A program made the position numbers and the translations under genes. From Arthrobacter sp. NicSoilC5 (GTDB lineage: Bacteria; Actinomycetota; Actinomycetes; Actinomycetales; Micrococcaceae): 64,000 bases of DNA. Below, piece after piece: positions 33,241 through 41,138 of this stretch. How positions within the stretch are numbered: position 1 is the first letter of the stretch; each line of letters begins with the position of its first letter. The notes beneath the pieces were generated by a model. It saw nothing but the letters and a program-made list of their open reading frames with translations, was not told the DNA's origin and made no database searches. The DNA lies in contig NZ_AP024660.1 of NCBI RefSeq assembly GCF_019977395.1, positions 682,001-746,000 on the forward strand, written 5' to 3'.

Positions 33241-35583
33241 TCAGGAGGTGCCGTAATCGATCCTGGCCGTGCCGTCCTTGGGAACGGTGATCCGTCCGCC
33301 CTGGAAATCCTGGACGGTGCTGCCGTCTGCCGTCACGTAGTTATCCGTGGTCGGGTAACCAAGCCTGCCCCACTCGAAACCGGTCCCTGCCCAGGCGTCG
33401 CGGGTCTTGCCGACGGAGAGGCGAACTCCGGTGGCCGGGCTGGAGATCAGGGCGCCCTTCTGGAAGTTGATGAAGGAGCCACCGTCCTTCAGCCCGGTCA
33501 CCCGGTTGGTTCCGGGAAACCCCAGGGTGGCTGGACCGTTCACAGCATCGAATGCGGCGCTGAACTCTGACGGCATGGAGAAGGCTCCGAGGGCTGCGGT
33601 CCAGTAGATGGATCCGCCCTGGTAGGTCTGTTTGACGCCACCGCTGACCGGTATTTCGTCACTCGTGGGGTAGCCGAGGAACCCGTTCTCGTAGCCGGCC
33701 TGGGCCCAGGCTCCGCGGGTGGCACCAATGGACACGTGGGCGCCGGTGGCAGGGGACCAGAGGATGGAGCCGTTCTGGAAGTTCTGGTACAGCCCGCCGT
33801 TCTTGATGGCCACCTGGGGACTGACGGCAGCGCCGAGTGAGCGGCCCATTGCCTCATGCTTTGTGAAGATGGCCCCGGATACCGCGTAGGTTCCGACGTT
33901 GGGCACGAAGTAGATGACGCCGCCCTGGTAGTTCTGGGCAACAGCGCCTCCTGGCGTGCCGTACTCATCCGTGGTGGGGTAGCCGAGGACACCGTGCTCG
34001 AAGTTCTGTCCGGCCCAGACGTTGCGGATGGCTCCCACGGAGATGATGGCGCCGTTTGCCGGGGTCCACAGGATGGAGCCTCCCTGGTAGTTCTGGAAGG
34101 CACCTCCTTCCTTTAGGCCGGTGATCACATCGGTGACCGGGTAGCCCAGGCTGCCCCACTCAAAACCCGTGGAGGCCCATTTGTCACGGATCGGGCCGGC
34201 GCTGACTGCGGCTCCGGACGCTGGGGAAAACATGATCGCCCCGCCCTGGAACCCCTGCCAGGAGCCGCCATTGCGGAGCCCGCGGAACTCATCGGTTGTT
34301 GGGTATCCCAAGGGGCCACCTTCAGCTCCCTGGGAGCGCCACTTGCCGTAGATGCCCGCTGTGACGGCGTGCGTTCCCGCAGCGGGTGAGGAGAAGATCG
34401 CGCCATTCTGGTACGCCTGGTAGGAGCCGCCGTCTTTCAGGCCGGTGATGACGTCACTGACGGGGTATCCCAAGGCGCCGTTTTCGAATCCGGTTTCTGC
34501 CCACTTGTCCCGGATTGGCCCGAAAGACGAAAGGTACGCGCCGCTGGCGGGGGAAAACATGATGACGCCGCCCTGGTACACCTGGTAGACGCCACCGCCG
34601 CGCAGGCCTCCAACTTCGTCGGTGACCGGGTAGCCGAGGGGGCCGTTTTCATAACCGAGGGAGGCCCACTTGCCGCGGGTGGCTCCCCACGAGAAATGGG
34701 CTCCGGAGAGGGGAGACCAGATGATGGCTCCTCCCTGGTAGTTCTGGAAGGCGCCACCGTCCCTCAGTCCACCCACCTCGTTGGAGACCGGGCTGCCAAG
34801 CTGGCCGGCCGGCCCTCCGCCCAGGCTGTATTTCTGTGTGATGGCGCCAAAGGGATCCGCTGAATACGGGGTGAAGATGTCATCGACTGCGCCCATGATG
34901 ATTCGATCGCCGGGGCGGCTGCTGCGCAGGAACCTGTTGACCGTCTCAAGGCTGGTGGACAGGCAGCCGGCGGACGTGGTGCGGCCGGCGTGCAGGAAGA
35001 TTGCGTAGGAGGCCCCCTGCACGGTATTCATGTCCGGCTGGCGGTTGTAGTTGATGACCGCCGCCTGTTCGTAATACCCCTGATTCATGTAGGTGTAGAG
35101 GTTCTCGTCAGAGGGACCGCCGCTGCCTTCGAAGTACTGGTTGTAGGTAGGTCCGTACTCACCGCCCCAGCGGGAGTTTGCGTTGACCGTATGGTAGGCA
35201 AGGGCCGTACCCGGGTTGGAGCGGCCCAATGCCTCGGTGACGCTGTACGAACCGGTGGGTGACTTGAATGTGTCCTCCCAGGTCAGTCCCGGCGGAGCGA
35301 AGCCCTTTAGCCCCGCGTAGCCCCAGTCCTGCCATTCCTGGACATAGCCATTGCCGGAACGAACGCACCCGGTGATGGTGACGACGTTGGATTCACGGCC
35401 GGTGGCGGTAGCGAACGTTACCCGGTTAGCACCGAAGCTGTTGTACTTCACCTGTCCCGCAGACAGCCGCTGGCAGGGGTTGTTCTCCTGGGGTCCAGCC
35501 TGGGCACTGCCGGTGCCAAGGAAGGCGCTGCCCGCGACTGCGATCACCGCCAAGGCGAGTGATAGTGGCCTGGTCCTCTTCAC
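33241..35583 (-). CDS. secreted L,D-transpeptidase-like protein with about ten LGFP repeats
   Basis: 780 residues: Sec signal peptide (AVIAVAGSAFLGTGSAQA), then a YkuD-like L,D-transpeptidase domain (about 40-225) with SYAIFLHAGRTTSAGCLST, where His198 and Cys207 are the expected catalytic pair. Roughly ten LGFP repeats of about 53 residues follow, with LGYPVTDEVGGL and YQGG(V/A)IMFSP as their core. L,D-transpeptidases make 3-3 peptidoglycan cross-links, and LGFP repeats are thought to bind or anchor to the wall. So this is probably a wall-modifying exoenzyme. GTG 35583 is chosen because it directly precedes the signal peptide; the frame is open to 35646. Confidence 0.85.
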   Translation of the reverse strand: MKRTRPLSLALAVIAVAGSAFLGTGSAQAGPQENNPCQRLSAGQVKYNSFGANRVTFATATGRESNVVTITGCVRSGNGYVQEWQDWGYAGLKGFAPPGLTWEDTFKSPTGSYSVTEALGRSNPGTALAYHTVNANSRWGGEYGPTYNQYFEGSGGPSDENLYTYMNQGYYEQAAVINYNRQPDMNTVQGASYAIFLHAGRTTSAGCLSTSLETVNRFLRSSRPGDRIIMGAVDDIFTPYSADPFGAITQKYSLGGGPAGQLGSPVSNEVGGLRDGGAFQNYQGGAIIWSPLSGAHFSWGATRGKWASLGYENGPLGYPVTDEVGGLRGGGVYQVYQGGVIMFSPASGAYLSSFGPIRDKWAETGFENGALGYPVSDVITGLKDGGSYQAYQNGAIFSSPAAGTHAVTAGIYGKWRSQGAEGGPLGYPTTDEFRGLRNGGSWQGFQGGAIMFSPASGAAVSAGPIRDKWASTGFEWGSLGYPVTDVITGLKEGGAFQNYQGGSILWTPANGAIISVGAIRNVWAGQNFEHGVLGYPTTDEYGTPGGAVAQNYQGGVIYFVPNVGTYAVSGAIFTKHEAMGRSLGAAVSPQVAIKNGGLYQNFQNGSILWSPATGAHVSIGATRGAWAQAGYENGFLGYPTSDEIPVSGGVKQTYQGGSIYWTAALGAFSMPSEFSAAFDAVNGPATLGFPGTNRVTGLKDGGSFINFQKGALISSPATGVRLSVGKTRDAWAGTGFEWGRLGYPTTDNYVTADGSTVQDFQGGRITVPKDGTARIDYGTS

Positions 35584-35884
35584 GGGTCCTTCTTCCTGGA
35601 AGGCGCAGCATGGCGCCTTGGTGACAAATAGTCCATGCCAGGACATAAAACCCGAGTTGACGTGGGACGATGCCGGATCTGGCGCGGCTGCCCCTAGGCT
35701 ACCGGGCTAATTGCGCAACCCACGGCACCAAGTGTGGACAAGCGCCCGAGCGAGTCGGCCCGCGCTGTCCACCGTTGTGCTGATGAGGCAGGGCATCAGG
35801 CTCGCTTTAGGCCATCTGCCTGGCGCTTGCGGCGCTCGCCGAATTGGCCCCGGGTGTGGACTACGGATGGCGACGAGCCTGTCG
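35584..35884. other. 301-nt intergenic region with a leader hairpin
   Basis: Upstream region of the LGFP gene. AAGGCGC, a 6-nt loop, GCGCCTT (35600-35619) forms a small perfect hairpin in the likely 5' leader, just before the ribosome site. Reverse-strand frames across 35707-36009 show no family resemblance. Otherwise I see nothing. Confidence 0.45.
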
Positions 35885-36091
35885 CTACCGGTGCCTAGGG
35901 CCAACCGCTGTAGGGATCGGCGTTGTAGTTCGTGGGCGGCGGGTCCTTGTACACCCGGCCTCGTTGGGACTGCGCATTGCCCCGGTGCCTGGGCGGCCGG
36001 GTACGCCAATGCTTGCGTTGCCAGTGGGCGTCAGCAGCCGTAGCACCACCATGAAGATGATGAAGGCCAGGAAAGCGAAAAGGTACTCCAT
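35885..36091 (-). CDS. small membrane protein, third gene of an unknown operon
   Basis: 68 residues: a membrane helix at the very N-terminus (MEYLFAFLAFIIFMVVLRLL) and a basic, Arg/Pro/Thr-rich tail. Its ATG overlaps the stop of the preceding gene (ATGA at 36091), so it is translationally coupled; this is the main evidence that it is real. It is hidden inside a longer frame that begins far upstream. The family is unknown. Confidence 0.6.
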   Translation of the reverse strand: MEYLFAFLAFIIFMVVLRLLTPTGNASIGVPGRPGTGAMRSPNEAGCTRTRRPRTTTPIPTAVGPRHR

Positions 36092-36942
36092 CAGTTCTCC
36101 TGCCCGTTGGCGGTTTGCCGTTCGCGCAGCCAGCGCCGGCGCTTCACGGCGGTTCTGAACGCAAAGGCAGACATCACCAGACCGCCGGCCCCCACGCCAA
36201 GGCCTGGAAGGGCGGTGCGCAGTTCGCCGCCATGCCCGATGACGAGAATCCCCGCCGCCAGCATTCCACCGCTCAGGAGCGTGGTGAAGACAGCAATGCC
36301 CACGATGAGGGCCGGGCTCTGGACGGGTGTGGTGGCAGCCATTGACCATCCCTCGGGGACACCGCCGGGACCGTACTGTTCCTCGTACTGGCGCACGTTG
36401 AAGCTGCTCGGGTCGTAGAGCGTGCCGTCAGGGCGGCGGAACTGCTTGTCCTGGTTGAACACGGGTCGAATCCTATCGGGACGCGCCGGCTGGTCGCCGC
36501 GGTTCTGGCCCAGCTCAAGGAGGTTGATGTCGACGCTGCCGCTCGAGCTTGGCTTCGGGGAACCTCGGAGCTTGCGCAACTGGGTGGCCTTGTACTCGTC
36601 ACGGGCGAGGAAGAACGTATAGAGCGTCAGGAACCCGGCGAAACCGATCAGCCACAGAGCGCCCCACTCCGGCAAGTCGCCATCCCACAGCGGACGCTGG
36701 AACAGCCACACGCCGGTGGCCAGGATAAGAACCATGACGACCATCACGATTCCCATGCCCCACCAGGTGCTGACCTGGGCGTGCCCGCGGCCGGGCGTGA
36801 ACCCGATCTCGTCGGCCGGGTAGCTGTGCAGCTCGCCCGTGCTGGTCTTGCGCAGGACGCGCTTCTCGCCGGCGGCGACCGCCTGCTTGTGTTCGGCGTA
36901 GACGGCGTCCTCGCGTGCAAACCGTTCCCGGTCGTGAACCAT
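36091..36942 (-). CDS. four-helix membrane protein of unknown function
   Basis: 283 residues with two pairs of membrane helices: GMGIVMVVMVLILATGVWLF and ALWLIGFAGFLTLYTFFLA near residues 60-110, then IVGIAVFTTLLSGGMLAAG and LPGLGVGAGGLVMSAFAF near 215-270. A cytoplasmic loop lies between them, with DEYKATQLRKLRGSPKPS directly after helix 2. The preceding gene has LKARKLRKGMGLPKPT in the same position, so the two share a module. It starts 2 nt after the preceding stop. I do not recognise the family. Confidence 0.7.
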   Translation of the reverse strand: MVHDRERFAREDAVYAEHKQAVAAGEKRVLRKTSTGELHSYPADEIGFTPGRGHAQVSTWWGMGIVMVVMVLILATGVWLFQRPLWDGDLPEWGALWLIGFAGFLTLYTFFLARDEYKATQLRKLRGSPKPSSSGSVDINLLELGQNRGDQPARPDRIRPVFNQDKQFRRPDGTLYDPSSFNVRQYEEQYGPGGVPEGWSMAATTPVQSPALIVGIAVFTTLLSGGMLAAGILVIGHGGELRTALPGLGVGAGGLVMSAFAFRTAVKRRRWLRERQTANGQEN

Positions 36943-36944
36943 CG

Positions 36945-37505
36945 TCAGGCTCGTTTCTCTTGGCTGGGCAGGTACTCGGGTTCATCCGGGAACGGGCGGG
37001 TGCTGAGCGGGAAGTTTTCCCGGCTGATCTCCAGGGTTCCTGGGTGCTCCTCGAACCAGCGCCGGGCCTGGTCGTCGGTGACACCGTGCGTTGGCTTGGG
37101 CAGGCCCATGCCCTTGCGGAGCTTTCGGGCCTTGAGCTCTCGCCGGAGGGCGTGGAGACTCAGCAGCCAGCCGCCGGTGAATAGAACCGTGCAGACAACG
37201 GACATGACGAACCAGATCAGTCCCATGCCCATGTCGCCCAGGTCAGGAGTGGAGGTGATGATCGCGTAGATGCTGACCAGGATGAAGAGTGGAGCGAGGA
37301 TTGCTGGGATGGTTGCAATCAGGGCGACGATGGCCAGGCCGGTGAATGTCCTTGCCTGGTAGTTGCCGCCGCTGGGCAGGGAGCCGCCAAGCCCCCACTC
37401 TTCCTGGGTATAGGCGTAGATGACCGTTTCCCTGCCCCACCCACCTGTGGCGTAGAAGTACTTGGGGACCTGACCATCCCTGGTGTTCCCGGTGCCGGCC
37501 ACCAT
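36945..37505 (-). CDS. two-helix membrane protein of unknown function
   Basis: 186 residues. A soluble N-terminus (KYFYATGGWGRETVIYAYTQ) is followed by two membrane segments (FTGLAIVALIATIPAILAPL and GLIWFVMSVVCTVLFTGGWL) and a charged C-terminus beginning LKARKLRKGMGLPKPT. It is first in a tightly packed operon with the genes at 36091-36942 and 35885-36091. A possible regulatory inverted repeat lies about 125 nt upstream. The ribosome site AGGGGG is close to the ATG; a GTG two codons in is an alternative start. Confidence 0.7.
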   Translation of the reverse strand: MVAGTGNTRDGQVPKYFYATGGWGRETVIYAYTQEEWGLGGSLPSGGNYQARTFTGLAIVALIATIPAILAPLFILVSIYAIITSTPDLGDMGMGLIWFVMSVVCTVLFTGGWLLSLHALRRELKARKLRKGMGLPKPTHGVTDDQARRWFEEHPGTLEISRENFPLSTRPFPDEPEYLPSQEKRA

Positions 37506-37627
37506 TCCCCCTGTTTCCGGCCCGAGGGCCCGCGTTAAGTGCGGGCTCCGAACTCTGATGCGTGCGGCCCATAGGGCACGTTCCCCCCTGGCTTCCGGTG
37601 AGAAAGCATTTTGCTGCCGCCCGCGTA

Positions 37628-37647
37628 GTTTTCACCCTAACGAAAAC
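37628..37647. promoter_or_regulatory. AT-rich inverted repeat upstream of the membrane-protein operon
   Basis: GTTTTC, 8-nt spacer, GAAAAC, in an otherwise GC-rich 290-nt stretch between the operon start (37505) and tRNA-Leu. It could be an operator or promoter element for the minus-strand operon. No other feature is visible in 37506-37751. Confidence 0.35.
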
Positions 37648-37751
37648 CAAGGCGAAACCATGGTGCTGGAGCCGTCCGGGTCGCTCCGCTCGTGTGGAGG
37701 ATCAGGAACGGGACCACGGTTGGATTCCGGTTACGACGTGGTCGGAGACAC

Positions 37752-37788
37752 AAAAAAGCCCCGGAACATCAATGATGTTCCGGGGCTT
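37752..37788 (-). terminator. intrinsic terminator of tRNA-Leu
   Basis: Perfect 15-bp stem (AAGCCCCGGAACATC, loop of 3) running on the minus strand straight into six T residues, 7 nt after the tRNA 3' end. This is the clearest classical Rho-independent terminator in the window. Confidence 0.95.
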
Positions 37789-37795
37789 CCCATTG

Positions 37796-37878
37796 TGCGC
37801 GGAGGGGGACTTGAACCCCCACCCCCTTTCGAGGACTAGCACCTCAAGCTAGCGCGTCTGCCATTCCGCCACCCGCGC
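37796..37878 (-). tRNA. tRNA-Leu (anticodon GAG)
   Basis: 83-nt class II tRNA. The acceptor stem GCGCGGG pairs with TCCGCGC plus discriminator A. The anticodon stem CTAGC/GCTAG closes the loop TTGAGGT (anticodon GAG), and a long variable arm and GGGGG-TTCAAGT-CCCCC T arm follow. The CCA end is not encoded. It reads CUC/CUU leucine codons. Confidence 0.97.
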
Positions 37879-38048
37879 AGGTGGTATTTCGGGAAGCATC
37901 TCCGCCTTTCAGCGTTTCGCGCCTCTCCGAAGCAGCGAGAAAAACTCTAACACGAACTTTCCGGGAACAACGAATCGGGCCAAGTAGGTAGGCTGAGGGC
38001 AGCGATTCAGCTCGTGCCAACCAGTCATTCCCTACCAAGGAGCCACCA

Positions 38049-39353
38049 ATGCCTGACGTCCTGCCCGAGGATGAAGTTGTCCGGATCTGCCAGGAACTCA
38101 TCCGGATCGACACTTCCAACTACGGCGACGGGTCGGGGCCGGGGGAGCGGGCTGCGGCAGAGTATGCCGCCGGACTCATCGAGGAAGTGGGGCTGGACGC
38201 CGAGATCTTCGAGTCGGCTCCCGGCCGTGCGAACGTTGTCACCAGGATGGCGGGGGAGGACCCCTCGGCCAGTGCGCTGGTGGTCCACGGCCACCTGGAC
38301 GTCGTTCCAGCGCTCCGGGACCAGTGGTCCGTTGACCCGTTCGGGGCAGAACTGAAAGATGGCCTCATTTGGGGACGCGGCGCCGTCGACATGAAGGACA
38401 TGGACGCCATGATCCTTTCGGTGCTGAGGAGTTTTGCCAGGGAGGGCCGGAAGCCCAAGCGGGACATCATCTTCGCTTTCTTCGCGGATGAGGAGGCCGG
38501 CGGCGTGTATGGCGCCCGCTACGCCGTGGACAACCGGCCCGAACTTTTCGAAGGCGCCACCGAAGCCATCTCCGAGGTGGGCGGCTTCTCGGCCACCATC
38601 GGCGGCCAGCGGACCTACCTGCTGCAGACCGCGGAAAAGGGCATCTCCTGGCTCCGCCTCGTTGCGCACGGACGTGCCGGCCACGGTTCGCAGATCAACA
38701 CCGACAACGCCGTCACCCGCCTTGCCGCCGCCGTCACGCGCATTGGCGAGTACAAGTGGCCCATCGAACTCACTCCCACCACCCGGCAGTTCCTCGACGG
38801 GGTGACTGAACTCACCGGAGTTGAGTTCGACGCCGACAACCCCGACCTGCTGCTCAACCAGTTGGGTACGGTGGCACGGTTCGTCGGCGCGACCCTGCAG
38901 AACACCACGAATCCCACCCTCCTCAAGGGCGGCTACAAGCACAACGTCATTCCCGAGTCCGCCGAAGCACTGGTTGACTGCCGGACCCTCCCGGGCCAGG
39001 AACAGCAGGTCCTCGAAATCGTGCGCGAACTCGCCGGCAACGGCGTGGACGTCAGCTACGTCCACAACGACGTCTCGCTGGAGGTCCCGTTCGCCGGCAA
39101 CCTGGTGGACTCGATGATCGACGCTCTCCACAAGGAGGACCCCGGCGCCAAGGTGCTGCCCTACACGCTCTCCGGCGGTACGGACAACAAGTCGCTCAGC
39201 CGCCTGGGCATCACCGGCTACGGGTTTGCGCCCCTCATGCTGCCGGATGAGCTGGACTTCACCGGCATGTTCCACGGGGTGGACGAGCGCGTCCCGGCGG
39301 ATTCCCTGAAGTTCGGTGCCCGGGTCCTGGACACCCTGCTCACCAACTACTAA
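38049..39353 (+). CDS. M20-family zinc peptidase/deacylase
   Basis: A 434-residue metallo-hydrolase. Metal ligands are visible in VVHGHLDVVPA, GRGAVDMKDMD, FFADEEAGG and MFHGVDERVP, with a dimerisation domain between (HGRAGHGSQINTDNAVTRLA). M20 members cleave dipeptides or N-acyl amino acids; the substrate is unknown. ATG 38049 has AAGGAG upstream. The next gene follows 12 nt later, so the two form an operon. Confidence 0.88.
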   Translation: MPDVLPEDEVVRICQELIRIDTSNYGDGSGPGERAAAEYAAGLIEEVGLDAEIFESAPGRANVVTRMAGEDPSASALVVHGHLDVVPALRDQWSVDPFGAELKDGLIWGRGAVDMKDMDAMILSVLRSFAREGRKPKRDIIFAFFADEEAGGVYGARYAVDNRPELFEGATEAISEVGGFSATIGGQRTYLLQTAEKGISWLRLVAHGRAGHGSQINTDNAVTRLAAAVTRIGEYKWPIELTPTTRQFLDGVTELTGVEFDADNPDLLLNQLGTVARFVGATLQNTTNPTLLKGGYKHNVIPESAEALVDCRTLPGQEQQVLEIVRELAGNGVDVSYVHNDVSLEVPFAGNLVDSMIDALHKEDPGAKVLPYTLSGGTDNKSLSRLGITGYGFAPLMLPDELDFTGMFHGVDERVPADSLKFGARVLDTLLTNY

Positions 39354-39365
39354 GAGGAGTCCGCC

Positions 39366-40526
39366 GTGAGTCCAGAGGAACTGCTGCCGGATGAGCTCCT
39401 GGAGCGCATCCGCAGCCGCGCCGCCGGATATGACCGTGACAACGCCTTCTTCCACGAGGACCTGGAGGAGTTGGCAGCGGCAGGCTACACGAAGCTTTTC
39501 GTACCAGCGTCCGACGGCGGCGCAGGGCTTGGGCTCGAAGCGGCGGCGCAGTGCCAGCGCAGGCTGGCGACGGCTGCCCCGGCCACCGCTTTGGCCGTCA
39601 ACATGCACCTGGTCTGGACCGGCGTCGCGCACGTCCTGGCGGCGCGGGGCGACAACTCGCTCGATTTCGTCCTCAAGGAAGCTGCCCAGGGCGAGGTCTT
39701 CGCCTTCGGCAACTCGGAAGCCGGGAACGACTCGGTCCTCTTCGATTCACGGACCACCGCCACACCGGAACAGGATGGCGGCTATTCCTTCACCGGTACC
39801 AAGATTTTCACCAGCCTGTCGCCGGCCTGGACCCGTCTGGGCATCTTCGGGAAAGATGCTGCAGCCCGGGACGGTGCCGGGGAACTGGTCCACGGATTCA
39901 TCACGCGGGAAACTCCCGGCTACCGGATCCTGGACGACTGGGACACCCTGGGCATGCGGGCCAGCCAGTCCGCCACCACGGTCCTGGAAGCCGTCAAAGC
40001 TCCAGCCGACCGCATCTTCCGCAAGCTGCCGGTCGGCCCCAATGCCGACCCCCTGATCTTCGCGATCTTCGCCTGCTTCGAGAGCCTCCTGGCCGCCGTC
40101 TACACAGGTCTCGGTGAACGCGCCCTGGCCGTGGGCGTGGAGAACGTGAAGCGGCGCACATCCTTCAAGAACGGCGGCCGAAGTTACACCCAGGACCCTG
40201 ACATCCGTTGGAAGGTGGCAGACGCCGCCATGGCCATGGACGTCCTGTACCCGCAGCTCAGGACCGTTACTGCCGACGTCGACGCCCTGGCTGACCACGG
40301 AAGCCAGTGGTTTCCCAAACTGGTGGGACTGAAAGTGAACGCCACCGAAACAGCCCGCCGGGTGGTGGACCTGGCCATCCGGGCCAGCGGGGGATCAAGC
40401 TATTTCAGGGGCTCGGAACTGGAACGGCTCTACCGGGACGTGCTGGCTGGAATGTTCCACCCCTCCGACGACGAATCAGCCCACAACACCGTAGCCAACG
40501 CGTGGCTGGGACCGTTGGAAGACTAA
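39366..40526 (+). CDS. acyl-CoA dehydrogenase family flavoprotein
   Basis: 386 residues, the usual length for an FAD-dependent acyl-CoA dehydrogenase. The N-terminal helical domain (LEELAAAGYTKLFVPASDGGAG), a middle beta domain (GNSEAGNDSVLF, TKIFTSLSPAW, WDTLGMRASQSATTVLE) and the C-terminal helices (RRVVDLAIRASGGSSYFRGSELERL) are complete. The substrate is unknown. GTG 39366 has GAGGAG. Its stop falls within a 19-bp direct repeat shared with the convergent gene. Confidence 0.85.
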   Translation: MSPEELLPDELLERIRSRAAGYDRDNAFFHEDLEELAAAGYTKLFVPASDGGAGLGLEAAAQCQRRLATAAPATALAVNMHLVWTGVAHVLAARGDNSLDFVLKEAAQGEVFAFGNSEAGNDSVLFDSRTTATPEQDGGYSFTGTKIFTSLSPAWTRLGIFGKDAAARDGAGELVHGFITRETPGYRILDDWDTLGMRASQSATTVLEAVKAPADRIFRKLPVGPNADPLIFAIFACFESLLAAVYTGLGERALAVGVENVKRRTSFKNGGRSYTQDPDIRWKVADAAMAMDVLYPQLRTVTADVDALADHGSQWFPKLVGLKVNATETARRVVDLAIRASGGSSYFRGSELERLYRDVLAGMFHPSDDESAHNTVANAWLGPLED

Positions 40527-40568
40527 ACGGTCCGCTGGACCGCGCATTTCTAAACGGTCCGCTGGACC
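40523..40568. repeat. 19-bp direct repeat at convergent gene ends
   Basis: CTAAACGGTCCGCTGGACC occurs at 40523-40541 and again at 40550-40568, a 27-bp period. The first copy carries the dehydrogenase TAA, the second the TAG of the minus-strand DUF5703 gene. Each copy also contains a GGTCCGCTGGACC palindrome-like core. Confidence 0.85.
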
Positions 40569-40783
40569 TGCATCACCCGGCGCCGCAGCCAAAAGCGCCT
40601 GCCGCCACCCACGTACAGCTTGCTGCGCTCCAGCTCCCACTTGCCGTATTCGGAGTGTTCAACGAGCCGGCGCCGAGCCTCCGGCAAGGAATCATCAGGG
40701 CTGACGGTCAGTACGAGGTACTCGTACTGCCGCAAATAATCCCGCTCCCGCTGGACCGAGCTGGTGAGAAATTGTTCCTTCAT
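40550..40783 (-). CDS. DUF5703 small protein
   Basis: 77 residues (MKEQFLTSSVQRERDYLRQY and GGGRRFWLRRRVMQVQRTV). It matches DUF5703, a small actinobacterial family with a conserved YEYLVLTVSPD strand and basic C-terminus; function unknown. GGAGAG precedes the ATG. It is convergent with the acyl-CoA dehydrogenase and divergent from the acidic small protein, 40 nt away. Confidence 0.8.
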   Translation of the reverse strand: MKEQFLTSSVQRERDYLRQYEYLVLTVSPDDSLPEARRRLVEHSEYGKWELERSKLYVGGGRRFWLRRRVMQVQRTV

Positions 40784-40823
40784 TTGCTCTCCATTTTCGT
40801 CCTTTTCCGGCTAACGTGAAGTC

Positions 40824-41090
40824 ATGAGCATCGATCCGCGTGTCGCGCTTTCGTCCCTGACCACCGCTTTGGAAGAACACCTTATAGCAGCATCGAACCG
40901 CCGCGGGGACGGTGATCCCTCCGTTGAGGCAGCGTTTTTCGCAGTTGCCGATGCTTTCGAAGTTTACGAGGACGCTCTCTACGAGGCCTACAACGAAGTA
41001 ACGCCCCTGCAGGTCTTTGACGACGAGGATGAAGAGGACGAAGAAACCGACGTGGACGAGGACGAAGACCTGGAAATCGTCGACGAATAG
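40824..41090 (+). CDS. small protein with poly-acidic tail
   Basis: 88 residues: a helical N-terminal 60 (DPRVALSSLTTALEEHLIAA, then FFAVADAFEVYEDALYEAYN) and a C-terminal tail almost wholly Asp/Glu. The helical part looks like a conserved Micrococcaceae hypothetical family; the acidic tail suggests a DNA mimic or a partner for basic proteins, which is inference. TAACGT (40812-40817) ends exactly 6 nt before the ATG (leaderless). Confidence 0.7.
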   Translation: MSIDPRVALSSLTTALEEHLIAASNRRGDGDPSVEAAFFAVADAFEVYEDALYEAYNEVTPLQVFDDEDEEDEETDVDEDEDLEIVDE

Positions 41091-41138
41091 CAGGGCCGCC
41101 CGAACCGCCCCAGGTACAGGGAAGTTCCAGCGCGGAAG

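Noticed and set aside
35707..36009. 100-codon minus-strand frame suspected to be a transposase remnant
   Set aside because: No transposase motifs or terminal repeats; it overlaps the coupled 68-residue gene in another frame.
37483..37839. Plus-strand open frame ending GGLEPPPPFED
   Set aside because: It runs antisense through tRNA-Leu and its terminator; this peptide is a common artefact of tRNA-Leu/Ser genes.
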